Below, piece by piece: positions 53,400 to 63,511 of a stretch of 64,000 nt of DNA; positions within the stretch are counted from its first letter, which is position 1; every line of letters begins with the position of its first letter. The translations under genes were made by a program, and so were the position numbers. The notes beneath the pieces are model-generated. The model had not been told where the DNA came from and did no database searches. It was given only the letters and a program-made list of their open reading frames with translations. The DNA comes from Opitutales bacterium (GTDB lineage: Bacteria; Verrucomicrobiota; Verrucomicrobiia; Opitutales; JABSRG01): NCBI GenBank assembly GCA_028280845.1, contig JANQKZ010000011.1, positions 1 to 64,000 on the forward strand, in the 5' to 3' direction.

Positions 53400-54713
53400 C
53401 TAAATCGGATCCTGGAGAATAGTGTCATCCTGCGGCACCCCATGGAAGAGGGCTTCGGACATTTCTCCGATAAGGTAAATGGATCCAGTGGCAACGAGCG
53501 TGTCGCCGGGCGACCCAAGGTGGGTTCGCCCTGAATAACCTAGCACGTTTCGCACCTTGGATCGGTGCACCGCTCCGGAAAACTCCTTGGGGATGAACGA
53601 CTCCAGCACTTCATAGGTGGCTGCTCGCGGTTGCCCGGGCTGGAAAAGGTATAAATTCCGGGCATAGTTAGCCACCAGGGGGATCAGGCGACTCGCACGA
53701 TAGGTGCCCAGGGTGCCCACCAGGATATCCGGGAGCCGTCCGGTGGCTGTGATCAGGCGTTTTAGGTTGCCCTCCAGCATGGCGCACCCTTCTGGATTGT
53801 GAGTCGCGTCGAGGATAAGGGTCTTGTTGTCTGCCAGAGCAACCCGCTGCCACCGACCTGGCCAGGAAACCGATTCCAGGGCGGTGGAACGCACCGAAGG
53901 CTCTACCGGAAACCGATCCTTCAGCACTTCCGTCACCAGAGTGGCGGTGGCCGCATTGATCCGCTGGTGATCCCCTTCCAAGCCCACATGGGGATAAGCC
54001 TCAATATCTGGCCCAAAGTGTTCTGTAACCGAGATGACGGTAGACCCCAGGGCCTCCGCCCGGGATCGAATCACCCTTTCGGCCTCGGTTGGCAATTTCC
54101 CCAGGACCACGGGCACCCCAGCCTTGATGATCCCGGCCTTTTCTCCAGCAATCGCCTCAATCGTATCTCCCAGGATTTCGATATGGTCCAGGCTGATCGA
54201 CGTGATGACAGACACCTCTGGCAGGAGGATGTTGGTCGCGTCCAACCGTCCCCCCAACCCGGTTTCGATGATACCCAGATCGACCTGGGCTCGCTTAAAC
54301 TCTAAAAAAGCCATGGCCGTCATGAACTCAAAGAACGACGGATGGTCATCGAGCTCGCGCTCACCCAGCCGACGCGCATGGATTTGAAGTTCCCGAGTCA
54401 GGGATACGATCTCATGCTCATCCAACACTTTCCGGTTCACCTGAACCCGTTCCCCCTGCCGGATGAGATGCGGGGAGGTATACATGCCCGTCTTCAACCC
54501 ACTGGCTCGATAGATGGCCTCCAGCATCGCACACACCGACCCCTTGCCATTGGTCCCGGCCACGTGGATGGTCGGAAAGGCGCGCTCAGGATGGTCAATG
54601 GCTTCCGCCAGGAGCTGCATCCGCTCCAGACCATATTTGGCTCCATGGTGTTTCAAACCATACAGGTAGTCGCGGACTTCGACGTAGGTGTTGAGCTTTG
54701 GATTGAGATCCAT
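53400..54713 (-). CDS. folC: Folylpolyglutamate synthase/dihydrofolate synthase
   Basis: A 437-residue Mur-ligase-family enzyme adding glutamate to dihydropteroate or folate. The P-loop is VAGTNGKGSVCAML; 'KTGMYTSPHLIRQGERVQVN' and 'VDLGIIETGLGGRLDATN' are the FolC signatures; 'ILDATHNPEGCAML' begins the C-terminal domain. Length is typical. It is convergent with guaB; no hairpin-T-run terminator is evident in the 116-base gap. Confidence 0.94.
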   Translation of the reverse strand: MDLNPKLNTYVEVRDYLYGLKHHGAKYGLERMQLLAEAIDHPERAFPTIHVAGTNGKGSVCAMLEAIYRASGLKTGMYTSPHLIRQGERVQVNRKVLDEHEIVSLTRELQIHARRLGERELDDHPSFFEFMTAMAFLEFKRAQVDLGIIETGLGGRLDATNILLPEVSVITSISLDHIEILGDTIEAIAGEKAGIIKAGVPVVLGKLPTEAERVIRSRAEALGSTVISVTEHFGPDIEAYPHVGLEGDHQRINAATATLVTEVLKDRFPVEPSVRSTALESVSWPGRWQRVALADNKTLILDATHNPEGCAMLEGNLKRLITATGRLPDILVGTLGTYRASRLIPLVANYARNLYLFQPGQPRAATYEVLESFIPKEFSGAVHRSKVRNVLGYSGRTHLGSPGDTLVATGSIYLIGEMSEALFHGVPQDDTILQDPI

Positions 54714-55042
54714 CCCTCAAATCATCTCTCCCGGCGACGCAGAGTCACGGAGATTTTTATTTCGTGAATACGCGCATTCCGCCTTTTTCGCTTCGTCCTC
54801 GAAATCTAAATCCCAATCGTGATCCCAATCGATACCAAGGCAGGTCGAGCCGTGAAGACTCTCTTACATGGAAATTCAGAAGGGCCGCATTGGATGCGAC
54901 CGGGGAAACAGATAAAGCTTTGAGTCTCATTACTCATCAATCAGGACAACGAATGGAGTCATCCAGGAGAGCCACAATCCCCGCTTCAAAAAGGGTTGCA
55001 GGCAGGGTAAAACCCCTAATACCCTATTAAACTTTTTCGGAT
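54714..55042. other. Intergenic region between folC and accD
   Basis: 329 bases, divergent promoters expected. It contains a 'GACGCAGAGTCACGGAGATTT' phrase (about 54736) and a 'CCCAATCGTGATCCCAATCG' phrase (about 54811), both repeat-like; the second recurs in variant form near 60.43 kb. A frame at 54764-55030 runs through these repeats and is not a credible gene. Confidence 0.6.
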
Positions 55043-55930
55043 ATGCCCTTATTCAAGAAGCCACAATACTCGACGGTTACGGTTAAAAAAAAGGATATCC
55101 CCAAGGGACTCTGGACCAAGTGCCCTAAAACCGGGGAAATCATATATAACAAAGAGCTCGAGCAGAATTTAATGGTGGTGCCCAAGAGCGGTTACCACTT
55201 CCCCCTCGATGGGCGCAGCCGCATCCACTCCCTTATTGATGAGGGCAGCTTCGAGGAGACCGATAGCGGCCTGACCTCTCTTGATCCCCTCGGCTTCAAG
55301 GGCTTAGCGCCCTATACCGCCAAGCTTGAGCAACACCAGAAACGCACCGGGGAAAAAGACACCGTGATTTGTGGTCTTGGCAAATTGAACGGTATGCCGG
55401 TCAGCCTGGCGGTAATGGACTTTAAGTTTCTCGGCGCCAGCATGGGATCCGTGGCCGGTGAAAAAATCACCCGCGCGATCGAACGTGCCGCCGAGGAAAA
55501 GATTCCCCTCATTATTGTCTCAGCGAGCGGAGGGGCTCGAATGTACGAGGGCATCCTCAGCCTGATGCAAATGGCTAAAACCAGTGCTGCCCTCGCCCGA
55601 CTGGCGGATCTGCGAATTCCTTATTTTTCAGTGCTGACTAACCCGACCATGGCCGGGGTCATGGCCAGTTTTGCCTCCCTCGGGGATGTGATTATTGCAG
55701 AACCTGGTGCGCTTATCGGATTTGCGGGAGCCCGGGTGATTAAAGAAACCACCCAACAGGACCTCCCTCAGGGGTTCCAAACCTCGGAATTCCTCCTCGA
55801 ACGCGGCCTCATCGACCAGATTGTTCACCGGCATGAGCTGAAGGTCAATTTAGCCGGGCTGATCGAAAAACTCTATCCCGCCGCCAAAGCCGAGGTAGAG
55901 GCATCGACCGAATCCGGATCGGTAGCCTAA
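55043..55930 (+). CDS. accD: Acetyl-CoA carboxylase carboxyltransferase, beta subunit
   Basis: A 295-residue subunit that, with AccA, transfers CO2 from carboxybiotin to acetyl-CoA. '[23 protein letters not shown]', '[25 protein letters not shown]' and '[35 protein letters not shown]' are diagnostic. The N-terminal zinc finger is degenerate: of the four ligand cysteines at 27, 30, 46 and 49, only Cys27 remains; the others are Thr30, Val46 and Ser49. The rest of the fold, including the spacing, is intact. accA is not in the window. Confidence 0.94.
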   Translation: MPLFKKPQYSTVTVKKKDIPKGLWTKCPKTGEIIYNKELEQNLMVVPKSGYHFPLDGRSRIHSLIDEGSFEETDSGLTSLDPLGFKGLAPYTAKLEQHQKRTGEKDTVICGLGKLNGMPVSLAVMDFKFLGASMGSVAGEKITRAIERAAEEKIPLIIVSASGGARMYEGILSLMQMAKTSAALARLADLRIPYFSVLTNPTMAGVMASFASLGDVIIAEPGALIGFAGARVIKETTQQDLPQGFQTSEFLLERGLIDQIVHRHELKVNLAGLIEKLYPAAKAEVEASTESGSVA

Positions 55931-56073
55931 GCGGTAATAGAACCCTTGGCTTAATGGAGGGATGCTCGCGGAAGACCACGAGCCCTTTAATCGATGGCAA
56001 GGTGGAGGTCGAGGGCACCCGGGGTTCATACACAACCTCTACATGGACTCCCCTAGACCCTAGCCATTGGACA

Positions 56074-57858
56074 CTAAGCACTAAAATAAGTCTTCACCGC
56101 ATCCAGGGGACGACAATTTAGGATATGGTCCCGCGTGAGCCAACCTTTGCGGGCAATGTAAACCCCCGCTTCTGTATAATCGAATCCGTCCGTAGAATGG
56201 GCATCGGGATTGATCGCACAGAGGACGCCTTTTTCAGCTGCCCGTTTCCAATGCCGCCAGTCCATATCGAGGCGATAGGGATTGGCATTCAATTCAATCA
56301 CGGTGTTGTTGGCCGCAGCCGCATCGACAATCGCGTTTATATCCACGGCATAGGCCTCACGGCGCAGCAAAAGTCGCCCGGTGAGATGGCCCAGCATGGT
56401 GACCTGAGGATGTTCGATTGCTTTGATAATCCGTTTTGTCTGGTCCACCTCACTTAAGCTGAAGGAAGAATGTACACTAGCCACGACATAATCGAGAGCT
56501 TCCAGCAAGTCATTGTCAAAGTCCAGGGACCCATCGGCCAGGATATCCACCTCATTGCCCGCGAAGACATGGCAGGAAAACTGACCGGACGCATTTAGCT
56601 CACGAATCTGCTGTATCTGTTTTCTCAATCGATCCTCGTCCAACCCATTCGCTTGAAAACTGGCCTTGGAGTGATCGGCAATCCCCAGGTAGTCCCACCC
56701 GCGATCCTGCGCAGCTTGAACCATTTCCTCCAGCGAGTTCCGGCCATCGCTCGCCGTGGTGTGGTTGTGGAAGACCCCTTTCAGGTCCGACATGGTTAAA
56801 GGCTCCGGAAAGGCATCCCCTTCCTGTTCCCCAGCTTGAATCTCATCTAAACCCTCTCGGAACTCTGGAGGAATGAATTGCAAATCCAGGGCCTCGAAGA
56901 GGTCATGTTCAGTGCGAATAGAGGGCGGTGATGGTGCGCTGAGTTCGACGGCATCCGGTTCCTCCTTCCTACTCTCCGATTTCTGACTTCCGGCTTCTGC
57001 CTTTCGACTGAGCCCCCATTCGGACAGGGAAAGCCCTCGGGCCAATGCGCGTTGGCGCATGAGGACATTATGTTCCTTAGACCCGGTGAAATGGTGGAGC
57101 GCGAAGGCATATTGATCGGGCGGGACAACACGGAGATCGGCCTGGAGCCCTCCCTCAAGCCGGACACTGCTCTTGGTCTCTCCTTTGGCCGTAACCTCCA
57201 CGACCTCCTCCTGGTTCGTAAACCAGTCCATGATGGGCTCCGGTGAGTTTGACCCCACGATAAAGTCTAAATCACCCACAGTCTCTTTATACCGCCGGTA
57301 ACTCCCGGCGGCCTCCGCCTGATGGACTTCCTCCAGGCTCTTAAGTCCCCCCAGGATTGTTTCAACCACTTCCCGCACGGACCACCAATGATGCCGGGCA
57401 GCATAGGCCTCACGGTTCTGGATCCCACTTAAAACATTCTCCGCCGTCTTTTTGCCGAACCCCTTCAGTCCGGCAATTCTGCCATCCTCAGCCGCGCTCT
57501 TTAACCCTTCAATATCTTCGACACCAAGTTCGTCATAAAGCTTCTTAATCTTCTTCCCGCCCAACCCGGGAATATCCAACATCTCCAGTAAACCTGAAGG
57601 GACCGAGGCTTTCAATTTGGAGTAAAACTCGAGGTCACCCGTAGCATGAAGGGTTTCAATCTTGGTCACGAGGGCATCTCCCATTCCCTTAATATCACCA
57701 AGTCGTTTTTCCTCAATAAGGACATCGAGGTCATCTTCCAGGGTTTCAAGGATGCGGGCCCCATTCTGGTAAGCTCGAATTTTAAAGGGGTTCTCTCCCT
57801 TTAACTCGAGTAGGACCGCGATTTCTTCGAGTACATCCACAATATCCGCTTTGTTCAT
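56074..57858 (-). CDS. polX: Family X DNA polymerase with PHP domain (PolX)
   Basis: A 594-residue bacterial PolX. An N-terminal HhH-type 8-kDa domain (1-150; [26 protein letters not shown]) is followed by the polymerase domain with [17 protein letters not shown] (Asp196, Asp198) and Asp241. The C-terminal PHP phosphoesterase starts at about 360 with '[16 protein letters not shown]' and 'ADHS'. The linker between the two halves (about residues 286-303; [16 protein letters not shown]) is encoded by a period-7 array. PolX fills gaps in repair; the PHP part is expected to give 3'-5' exonuclease or phosphatase activity. Confidence 0.94.
   Translation of the reverse strand: MNKADIVDVLEEIAVLLELKGENPFKIRAYQNGARILETLEDDLDVLIEEKRLGDIKGMGDALVTKIETLHATGDLEFYSKLKASVPSGLLEMLDIPGLGGKKIKKLYDELGVEDIEGLKSAAEDGRIAGLKGFGKKTAENVLSGIQNREAYAARHHWWSVREVVETILGGLKSLEEVHQAEAAGSYRRYKETVGDLDFIVGSNSPEPIMDWFTNQEEVVEVTAKGETKSSVRLEGGLQADLRVVPPDQYAFALHHFTGSKEHNVLMRQRALARGLSLSEWGLSRKAEAGSQKSESRKEEPDAVELSAPSPPSIRTEHDLFEALDLQFIPPEFREGLDEIQAGEQEGDAFPEPLTMSDLKGVFHNHTTASDGRNSLEEMVQAAQDRGWDYLGIADHSKASFQANGLDEDRLRKQIQQIRELNASGQFSCHVFAGNEVDILADGSLDFDNDLLEALDYVVASVHSSFSLSEVDQTKRIIKAIEHPQVTMLGHLTGRLLLRREAYAVDINAIVDAAAANNTVIELNANPYRLDMDWRHWKRAAEKGVLCAINPDAHSTDGFDYTEAGVYIARKGWLTRDHILNCRPLDAVKTYFSA
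56959..57007. repeat. Period-7 array inside polX
   Basis: On +: TTCCTCC, TTCCTAC, TCTCCGA, TTTCTGA, CTTCCGG, CTTCTGC, CTTTCGA, seven units of the 'TTCCGAC/TTCTGAC' class. It is in frame in the interdomain linker of PolX (minus strand). Confidence 0.85.
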
Positions 57859-57918
57859 GAGAACCTTTTACCTGACGATTGCACAGAAGAACACGGATTT
57901 TTCAAATTACGGATCGAC

Positions 57919-59136
57919 CTATTCTCCAAAACACTGGCGCACACGGGCGTAATCGATCTTTCCAGATTTCAAGAGAGGCATGGAACTGGCGACACGAATT
58001 TCTTTAGGGACTGAGAAGGCGGGCAAGGTCGCCTTGACTTCGGATAGCAGAATATCCGGGTCCAATTCGCCAACAACCAAGGCTACTACACGTTCCCCCC
58101 ACTGAGAGTCGGACACCCCGACGACCACAGCTTCCCGGATCTGGGGCACAGCCAACAAGGCCGCTTCCACTGATGCCGGGTCCACCTTTTCTCCCCCGGT
58201 GTTGATGATCCGATCGCTCCTCCCCGTCACGGACAAACGTCCATCTGCCATATATCCGATGTCGTTGGTTTGGTATTCATGACTCAATCCCCGATCCGGA
58301 AAACCAACGTAACCGAGAAACAAGCTGCTCGCATCAATTCGGATAGATTTTGGTGCGCTGGAGGACTTACCCGCTTCAATCGAATGAACGTGAGAAAGTA
58401 ACCGCCCCGCGGTCCATTGCCCCGTTTTAAATTCACCCTCGTCTTGTAAGGTAACCATGGCCGCGGTTTCCGTCATCCCATAGGAAAGCCGAATGGGAAG
58501 CCCCGTTGCCATGAACCGCTTCAGGGTGTCCGGACTAGCCCCAGCCCCTCCCAGGATAATGGCCTTCAGCGATGGAATACAGATATCCCTATCCAACAAT
58601 CGGGTCAGCTGAGTGGGAACGAGGGACAACAAATTAACAGAGCTGTCCACAGCTGGCCAGTCTCCCATCTCAAGCCGCTTCCAATCCCAGAGACAGAGCT
58701 GCCCCTCCGAGACTATGGCGCGAACTACCTGCATCCACCCCCCCACATGCCAGAGGGGAAGCACACATATGGAGTTCAGAGGAGTGTCATGGAAATACGA
58801 ATACAACCCGTGAGCAGCTGAGTGTAACGTCTCCCAAGTATGCCGGACGAGGCGCGGGGTACCCGTAGTCCCGCTGGTCGGAATAAGGACTTCACCTGGA
58901 TTAACATTCCCGGGGAGAATTAGGGGTTGGACCGGATCAGCCAGGCAGACGGTCTGCCCATTCACCAGACCCGCCAACCCGCTCGCCACAAATGAGAGTG
59001 GATCCGCTTCAGACACGATTACCGAACCTGTCCCCCGGTCAGAGAATCGGTCAAAGGACTCCAGGTAAGCATCTCTCTGGAACGCAACCAGAAAACTCCC
59101 TGACTTAATGGCCGCTAGCTGTTGATCCGATATCAT
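57919..59136 (-). CDS. menE: o-Succinylbenzoate-CoA ligase
   Basis: A 405-residue ANL ligase of menaquinone synthesis. The P-loop is LIPTSGTTGTPRLV; 'RLSYGMTETAAMVTLQD' and 'DIGYMADGRLSVTGRSDRIINTGGEKVDPASVE' are the core motifs; 'LLKSGKIDYARV' carries the catalytic Lys. Short, as MenE proteins are. The adjacent menC supports the assignment over a general acyl-CoA ligase. It follows menC on the same strand after 167 bases. Confidence 0.88.
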   Translation of the reverse strand: MISDQQLAAIKSGSFLVAFQRDAYLESFDRFSDRGTGSVIVSEADPLSFVASGLAGLVNGQTVCLADPVQPLILPGNVNPGEVLIPTSGTTGTPRLVRHTWETLHSAAHGLYSYFHDTPLNSICVLPLWHVGGWMQVVRAIVSEGQLCLWDWKRLEMGDWPAVDSSVNLLSLVPTQLTRLLDRDICIPSLKAIILGGAGASPDTLKRFMATGLPIRLSYGMTETAAMVTLQDEGEFKTGQWTAGRLLSHVHSIEAGKSSSAPKSIRIDASSLFLGYVGFPDRGLSHEYQTNDIGYMADGRLSVTGRSDRIINTGGEKVDPASVEAALLAVPQIREAVVVGVSDSQWGERVVALVVGELDPDILLSEVKATLPAFSVPKEIRVASSMPLLKSGKIDYARVRQCFGE

Positions 59137-59303
59137 TCGGGAATTTTGTGTCTATGGTATGGGTTAGCAATTTGACGGGCTGGGGTGTCCCACTACTTTG
59201 AAAAGTACTGGAGCAGGCAAAGCTGGCCCATCGGGTCAGCGGCGAATTCCCCCAAAAATCAATGGACATAAAGCATCATCCACAGGTGGGTTGCAAAGGG
59301 CAT

Positions 59304-60311
59304 TTAAACATTTTTCCAAACCGCTTCCATTTCCTCACGCCCAATCTGTCCAGGCACCATTTCCGGGCCCCGCGGATGCATAGACATTCCATCCGCTTCA
59401 AAATAAACCTGGGTTCCAAATCCGAGGGCCAAGACCTGTTCGGGCTCGGGCAAAGCAGCGGCAATCCGTAAGCCGGCTTCCAGCCCAATGGCAGTTTCAA
59501 AGGCAGAAGAAAAAACCAGGTGGCGCTGCCAGGCAGCCTGCCACTGGTGGTAGAGCAAGGGAGAACCCACGATCGAAGGCTTAATCACCAGATTGCCCTT
59601 CCACCCAGAAATTAATGCTTGAAAGAGGGTATCGACCTGGCACACCGACTCATCCAGCGCAACATGCACTCCATACCGCGTCGCCAGACTCTGCATGACT
59701 TCCTCTCTGCCCGGTGGAAGGGGTTGCTCGAGGAATGCCAATTGGGGCACCTCACTCAATCGTTCCAGCCAATACTCCATATTGTCCTCCCCTAAACTTC
59801 CATTCGCATCCAGGCGCATGGCTCCTTGGACGGGTAGATCTTCAAGCAGCTTGTTGAAAATCCCTATTTCCTCTTCAATAGGGTGCACCCCGATCTTCCA
59901 CTTAAACGTATGGTAGCCTTGTTCCACCAGGGTCTCCATGTAGGCAAAGGCGTTCTCGCCTGCAGGCAGTAACCCCACCACTGGAAAACACCGTTCGGGT
60001 GGATCATCGCTGTAGACTTGCTGCTCGGCAGCCCATAAGGCCATTTGCACACAAGGGTAGCTCGAGGAAACCAAACTGAATCCGAAACGTGGCATGTCCG
60101 ACGGCAACGACCGCAGGCAACCGATCGCATCTTTGACGGACTCAGTCTTAAACGCTTCCAAAGGGGCGACCTCCCCGTAACCTGTCCTCCCCGCCTTATC
60201 GGTAAGGCGAAGCAGCACGCCCTCCCTCCGGGTCCAAAGGCCATGCGCTGTCCTCAGGGGAATCTTAAAGTTCCTCTGGTAGGCCTTGAATTCGAGATGG
60301 AAATCCCCCAT
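59304..60311 (-). CDS. menC: o-Succinylbenzoate synthase
   Basis: A 335-residue enolase-superfamily enzyme that dehydrates SHCHC to o-succinylbenzoate. 'FKWKIGVH' has the KxK catalytic lysine pair. The metal ligands are in RLDANGSL, FLEQPLPPG and VALDESVCQ. The second lysine side is 'GNLVIKPSIVG'. The neighbouring menE gene makes the role clear. Other menaquinone genes are not in the window. Confidence 0.9.
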   Translation of the reverse strand: MGDFHLEFKAYQRNFKIPLRTAHGLWTRREGVLLRLTDKAGRTGYGEVAPLEAFKTESVKDAIGCLRSLPSDMPRFGFSLVSSSYPCVQMALWAAEQQVYSDDPPERCFPVVGLLPAGENAFAYMETLVEQGYHTFKWKIGVHPIEEEIGIFNKLLEDLPVQGAMRLDANGSLGEDNMEYWLERLSEVPQLAFLEQPLPPGREEVMQSLATRYGVHVALDESVCQVDTLFQALISGWKGNLVIKPSIVGSPLLYHQWQAAWQRHLVFSSAFETAIGLEAGLRIAAALPEPEQVLALGFGTQVYFEADGMSMHPRGPEMVPGQIGREEMEAVWKNV

Positions 60312-60396
60312 GCGAATATCCTTTTTTAAAGTGAGAGGATCTGCAACTGAGAAGGTGGATAAATAAGCCGGGGTTGTCCCGGTACCACCCGCTCCC

Positions 60397-60420
60397 GTAG
60401 GAGCGACTTTACGTCGCGAC
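60397..60420. repeat. REP-like element, single copy
   Basis: GTAGGAGCGACTTTACGTCG followed by CGAC, with the hairpin CGAC/GTCG. Same sequence as at 63411. It lies in the menC-kpsF gap, which also holds a 'CAATCGTGATCGTCATCGAT' phrase. Confidence 0.8.
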
Positions 60421-60562
60421 CCGCCTGTTCAACTCAATCGTGATCGTCATCGATTTTTTAGCGGTACCGATTTCGATTGGCAGGGTCTTTACGCTTCGAC
60501 CAGGAAATCACCCGTAAAATTTAAGGCGTGCGAAAGGCCGTTGCATTTCTTTGATTATAAAT

Positions 60563-61543
60563 ATGCGCATGTCCTCCGAGGAAATCTTGGCTCTGGGTCG
60601 TCAAACGATGACCAACGAGTCCGAGCAAGTCGCCTCAGCCTCCAGACGGCTTTCCGATGATTTTGTAAGAATTGTCGAAGTATTAGCAGCCACTCGAGGT
60701 AAGGTAGTGATTTCGGGCATTGGCAAAAGCGGGCACATCGGGCGCAAAATTGTAGCGAGTCTCTGCAGTGCCGGGACGCCCAGTGTGTTTCTACATCCCA
60801 CTGAGGCGGTCCATGGCGACCTGGGACTCTTCCAGCCCGGGGACCCCGCCATCCTGATTTCAAAAAGCGGGTCCACCAATGAGCTACTGGACATCATACC
60901 CATATTGAAACAAATGAAATCTCCGATCATTGCTCTGGTCGGCAATGTCGACTCCGAATTGGCCCGCATGGCAGATTTTACTCTCGATGCCTCGGTCTCC
61001 AGTGAGGCCGATCCGGATGGAATTTTACCCACGGCCAGTTCCACGGTGACGCTGGCAATTGGAGATGCATTGGTGGCGGCAGCTATGCGCGCACGCGGAT
61101 TTACTCCCGAGGATTTCGCACGGTTTCACCCCAGTGGACAACTCGGCCGCAACCTGACCAAGCAGGTTGGGGATATTTTGCACAGCCCGGAGCAAGTCGC
61201 TATGGTGGAACCGGATAATACCCTAAAAGAGGTGGTCATTGCCATGACGGAAAAAAACCTCGGAGCAGCCTGTGTACACCCGCGGGGAGATCCCTCCCGG
61301 ATCATTGGCATTATTACAGATGGGGATGTCCGTCGAGCCCTGCAAAAGCACGATGACCTGGGAGGGCTTACCGCTACCGATTTTATGACCCCTGGTCCTG
61401 TCACGGTCTCCCCCACAGCCTACTTGGCGGAAGCGGTTCGCCTGATGGAGGATCGGCCGGCCCAAATTTCAGAACTGCCGGTCGTTGGACCAGACGGGTT
61501 GTTCATGGGACTGATCCGGATACATGATATTTATCAACCTTAG
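60563..61543 (+). CDS. kdsD: Arabinose-5-phosphate isomerase (KpsF/KdsD)
   Basis: A 326-residue enzyme converting ribulose-5-phosphate to arabinose-5-phosphate for Kdo synthesis. The SIS domain contains 'VISGIGKSGHIGRKIVASLCSAGTPSVFLHPTEAVHGDLG' and 'ISKSGSTNELLDIIPILK'; two CBS domains follow from about residue 205. It implies an LPS with Kdo. ATGs at 60563 and 60569 are both possible; a TTG at 60551 is less likely. Confidence 0.93.
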   Translation: MRMSSEEILALGRQTMTNESEQVASASRRLSDDFVRIVEVLAATRGKVVISGIGKSGHIGRKIVASLCSAGTPSVFLHPTEAVHGDLGLFQPGDPAILISKSGSTNELLDIIPILKQMKSPIIALVGNVDSELARMADFTLDASVSSEADPDGILPTASSTVTLAIGDALVAAAMRARGFTPEDFARFHPSGQLGRNLTKQVGDILHSPEQVAMVEPDNTLKEVVIAMTEKNLGAACVHPRGDPSRIIGIITDGDVRRALQKHDDLGGLTATDFMTPGPVTVSPTAYLAEAVRLMEDRPAQISELPVVGPDGLFMGLIRIHDIYQP

Positions 61544-61610
61544 GAGAACTGGGCTCGCGCAAGCACGACCCCTACGAAGGATTCAAGAAATTTCCCTAGT
61601 GTGCTGTGTC

Positions 61611-61688
61611 GGGAGGGCGGGATGATATCCCGCCGCAATAACCCAGACCTTACCGAAAGATCACGGCTGCATACCATGCAGCCCTCCC
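61611..61688. mobile_element. MITE-like element, copy 2
   Basis: A 78-base element with perfect 8-base terminal inverted repeats GGGAGGGC/GCCCTCCC and two internal palindromes, GGCGGGATGATATCCCGCC (61616-61634) and GGCTGCATACCATGCAGCC (61665-61683). It lies between kdsD and the purA-like gene. Confidence 0.8.
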
Positions 61689-61809
61689 GGAATCCGAATG
61701 AAGTTCTGGGCTCCTGCCAGGACAGAACCCATAACCTGATGTAGCCGGTTCCAATACAGCTTGCCAATGAACCCATCGACCGGTTGGCTCATCGGGTTTG
61801 TTTGAAACG

Positions 61810-63396
61810 ATGTCCCTAACTCCATTTACCAGTCAGATTATAGCAGACACCGGGCTCAGTATGGGCGACGAAGGCAAAGGTCGCCTGGTTCACGAAGCCA
61901 TTGCGGAAATCCAGGATTCCACGGGCCGGACCGATGCGGTCGGCATGGTGCTCAAAGTGAATGGAGGCGCTAATGCGGGCCATACCGCGGCCGGACTCAA
62001 GCTCAACCTGCTCCCCTGCGGTGTGCCCGAAACGGATGTCCCCTATCTAGGTATCGGGGCAGGCGTGGTCGCGGATCCACGCAAATTCTGGTGGGAATTG
62101 CGCCCTCTTGAAATGGAAGACCGATATGAAGTGTTTTCCAGGCTGCTCATTGATGAGCGATGCATGTTGAGCGATCTCACCCATCGCCTCCTTGATCTGG
62201 CGTGGGAGGACTACCGTGTGAATGTCCTCCAGGATGCTCCACGTGGATCCACCGGCCGAGGAATTTCTCCAACGTACGGAGAGGAGACGCTGCAAACCCA
62301 GATTGGGTACCAGTGCTTTAAGGGTGAAAAAGATCCCTTTGTGAAGGCAATGCTGGCGCGTATCAGCCGCGCCGAAGCCATCATTCAACACGTCTGCCAG
62401 GTATCCCCCGAGACTTGGATTTCCTTTTTTGATCGCCTGACCGAAACCGAGACCCGGGCCAATCTCGAGGCGGTCAATGCCCGGATCTTTGATCGGAGTG
62501 AGTTTGACTTCCACCAGTTCAGAGATCCGGAGGATCCGTTCACCCTCGATCGCGACGCGTTGATCGATACCTACTGGCAAGCTGGATCTGCACTTGCCCC
62601 GGCTATCGGGGACATTCGGGAAACTGTGTTAACCCTGCTCAATGACGGTAAGTTCATTATCGGCGAATTTGGCCAGGCCTATTGGTTAGACAAACGGCAT
62701 GGGTTTTCCCCCAATGTCACCGCTTCTCATACTTTTTGCCCGGAATTCTTCCAGAGCGCGGGCATCCCTGTTCGTCCAATTCATAACATCGGAGTGTGCA
62801 AAGCCTACGACACCAAAGTCGGCACCCACCTCTTTCTGTCCGAAATGGAGGATGATAACCCGCTGGCCTCACGGTTGAAGCAAATTGAATTCGGCACCTC
62901 CACTGGACGCCAGCGGATGGTCGGCTGGTTCGATGCAGTAGAGAAAGGGGACGCTATTCGATTCGGTGGCTGTGAAGATATCATGATCAACAAAATCGAT
63001 GTGCTGGCCAACGGGGAGGACTGGACCGGCAATCTGAAAATCTGTGTCGCCTACGAGGACACCGAGGGAAAGGCCTATCCCGGAGTCCCCCGGGATGACA
63101 CCATACGTGCCCAACTCCGGCCCCGCTATATTGAACTACCCAGCTGGACGGAGAACCTCTCCGATTGCAGGAAATGGGACGAACTTCCGGAATCCACCCA
63201 GATCTATGTGGCGATGATGATGTATACGACCATCCAAGTCGCCACCCGTGGCGGCGATTCTCCCCTCCCTCGTCTACCCAATCTGCGCTACCTAGGCGTG
63301 GGCCCGGAACCGAAACAGATCATTAAGGACCTTCCGGATACCGAGAGCCTGCTCGAACTGGCGGGGAAGCTCGCCAAGGTGATGGGAATGCTTTAG
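61810..63396 (+). CDS. Adenylosuccinate synthetase family protein (long, divergent)
   Basis: A 528-residue protein of the PurA fold, which joins IMP and aspartate using GTP. Visible motifs: [12 protein letters not shown] (P-loop with catalytic Asp), [13 protein letters not shown] (catalytic His), [17 protein letters not shown], and [11 protein letters not shown] with '[13 protein letters not shown]' (GTP site). It is about 100 residues longer than usual PurA (about 430), with extra sequence in the middle (roughly 150-300), and lacks the usual 'QWGDEGKGK' start ([11 protein letters not shown] here). It may be the genomic PurA of this lineage or a specialised paralog. The ATG at 61810 is preferred to a TTG at 61798. 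Confidence 0.8.
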   Translation: MSLTPFTSQIIADTGLSMGDEGKGRLVHEAIAEIQDSTGRTDAVGMVLKVNGGANAGHTAAGLKLNLLPCGVPETDVPYLGIGAGVVADPRKFWWELRPLEMEDRYEVFSRLLIDERCMLSDLTHRLLDLAWEDYRVNVLQDAPRGSTGRGISPTYGEETLQTQIGYQCFKGEKDPFVKAMLARISRAEAIIQHVCQVSPETWISFFDRLTETETRANLEAVNARIFDRSEFDFHQFRDPEDPFTLDRDALIDTYWQAGSALAPAIGDIRETVLTLLNDGKFIIGEFGQAYWLDKRHGFSPNVTASHTFCPEFFQSAGIPVRPIHNIGVCKAYDTKVGTHLFLSEMEDDNPLASRLKQIEFGTSTGRQRMVGWFDAVEKGDAIRFGGCEDIMINKIDVLANGEDWTGNLKICVAYEDTEGKAYPGVPRDDTIRAQLRPRYIELPSWTENLSDCRKWDELPESTQIYVAMMMYTTIQVATRGGDSPLPRLPNLRYLGVGPEPKQIIKDLPDTESLLELAGKLAKVMGML

Positions 63397-63410
63397 ACAG
63401 CGTCTCTTTT

Positions 63411-63511
63411 GTAGGAGCGACTTTACGTCGCGGCCAAACCGTGGAAATGATTCAATGCATAGCACTCAGCTATTGCATTGAGCTTCTCTCGCGCCGTGAA
63501 GTCGCTCCTAC
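63411..63511. repeat. Inverted pair of REP-like elements (REPIN-like)
   Basis: GTAGGAGCGACTTTACGTCG at 63411 and its inverted, slightly diverged partner CGCCGTGAAGTCGCTCCTAC ending at 63511, about 56 bases apart. The pair can fold into one long hairpin. It sits just after the purA-like gene. No RAYT transposase gene is in the window. Confidence 0.85.

Noticed and set aside
54764-55030. 88-codon frame upstream of accD
   Set aside because: It runs through repeat phrases, is rich in Arg/Asn/Pro, and shows no domain.
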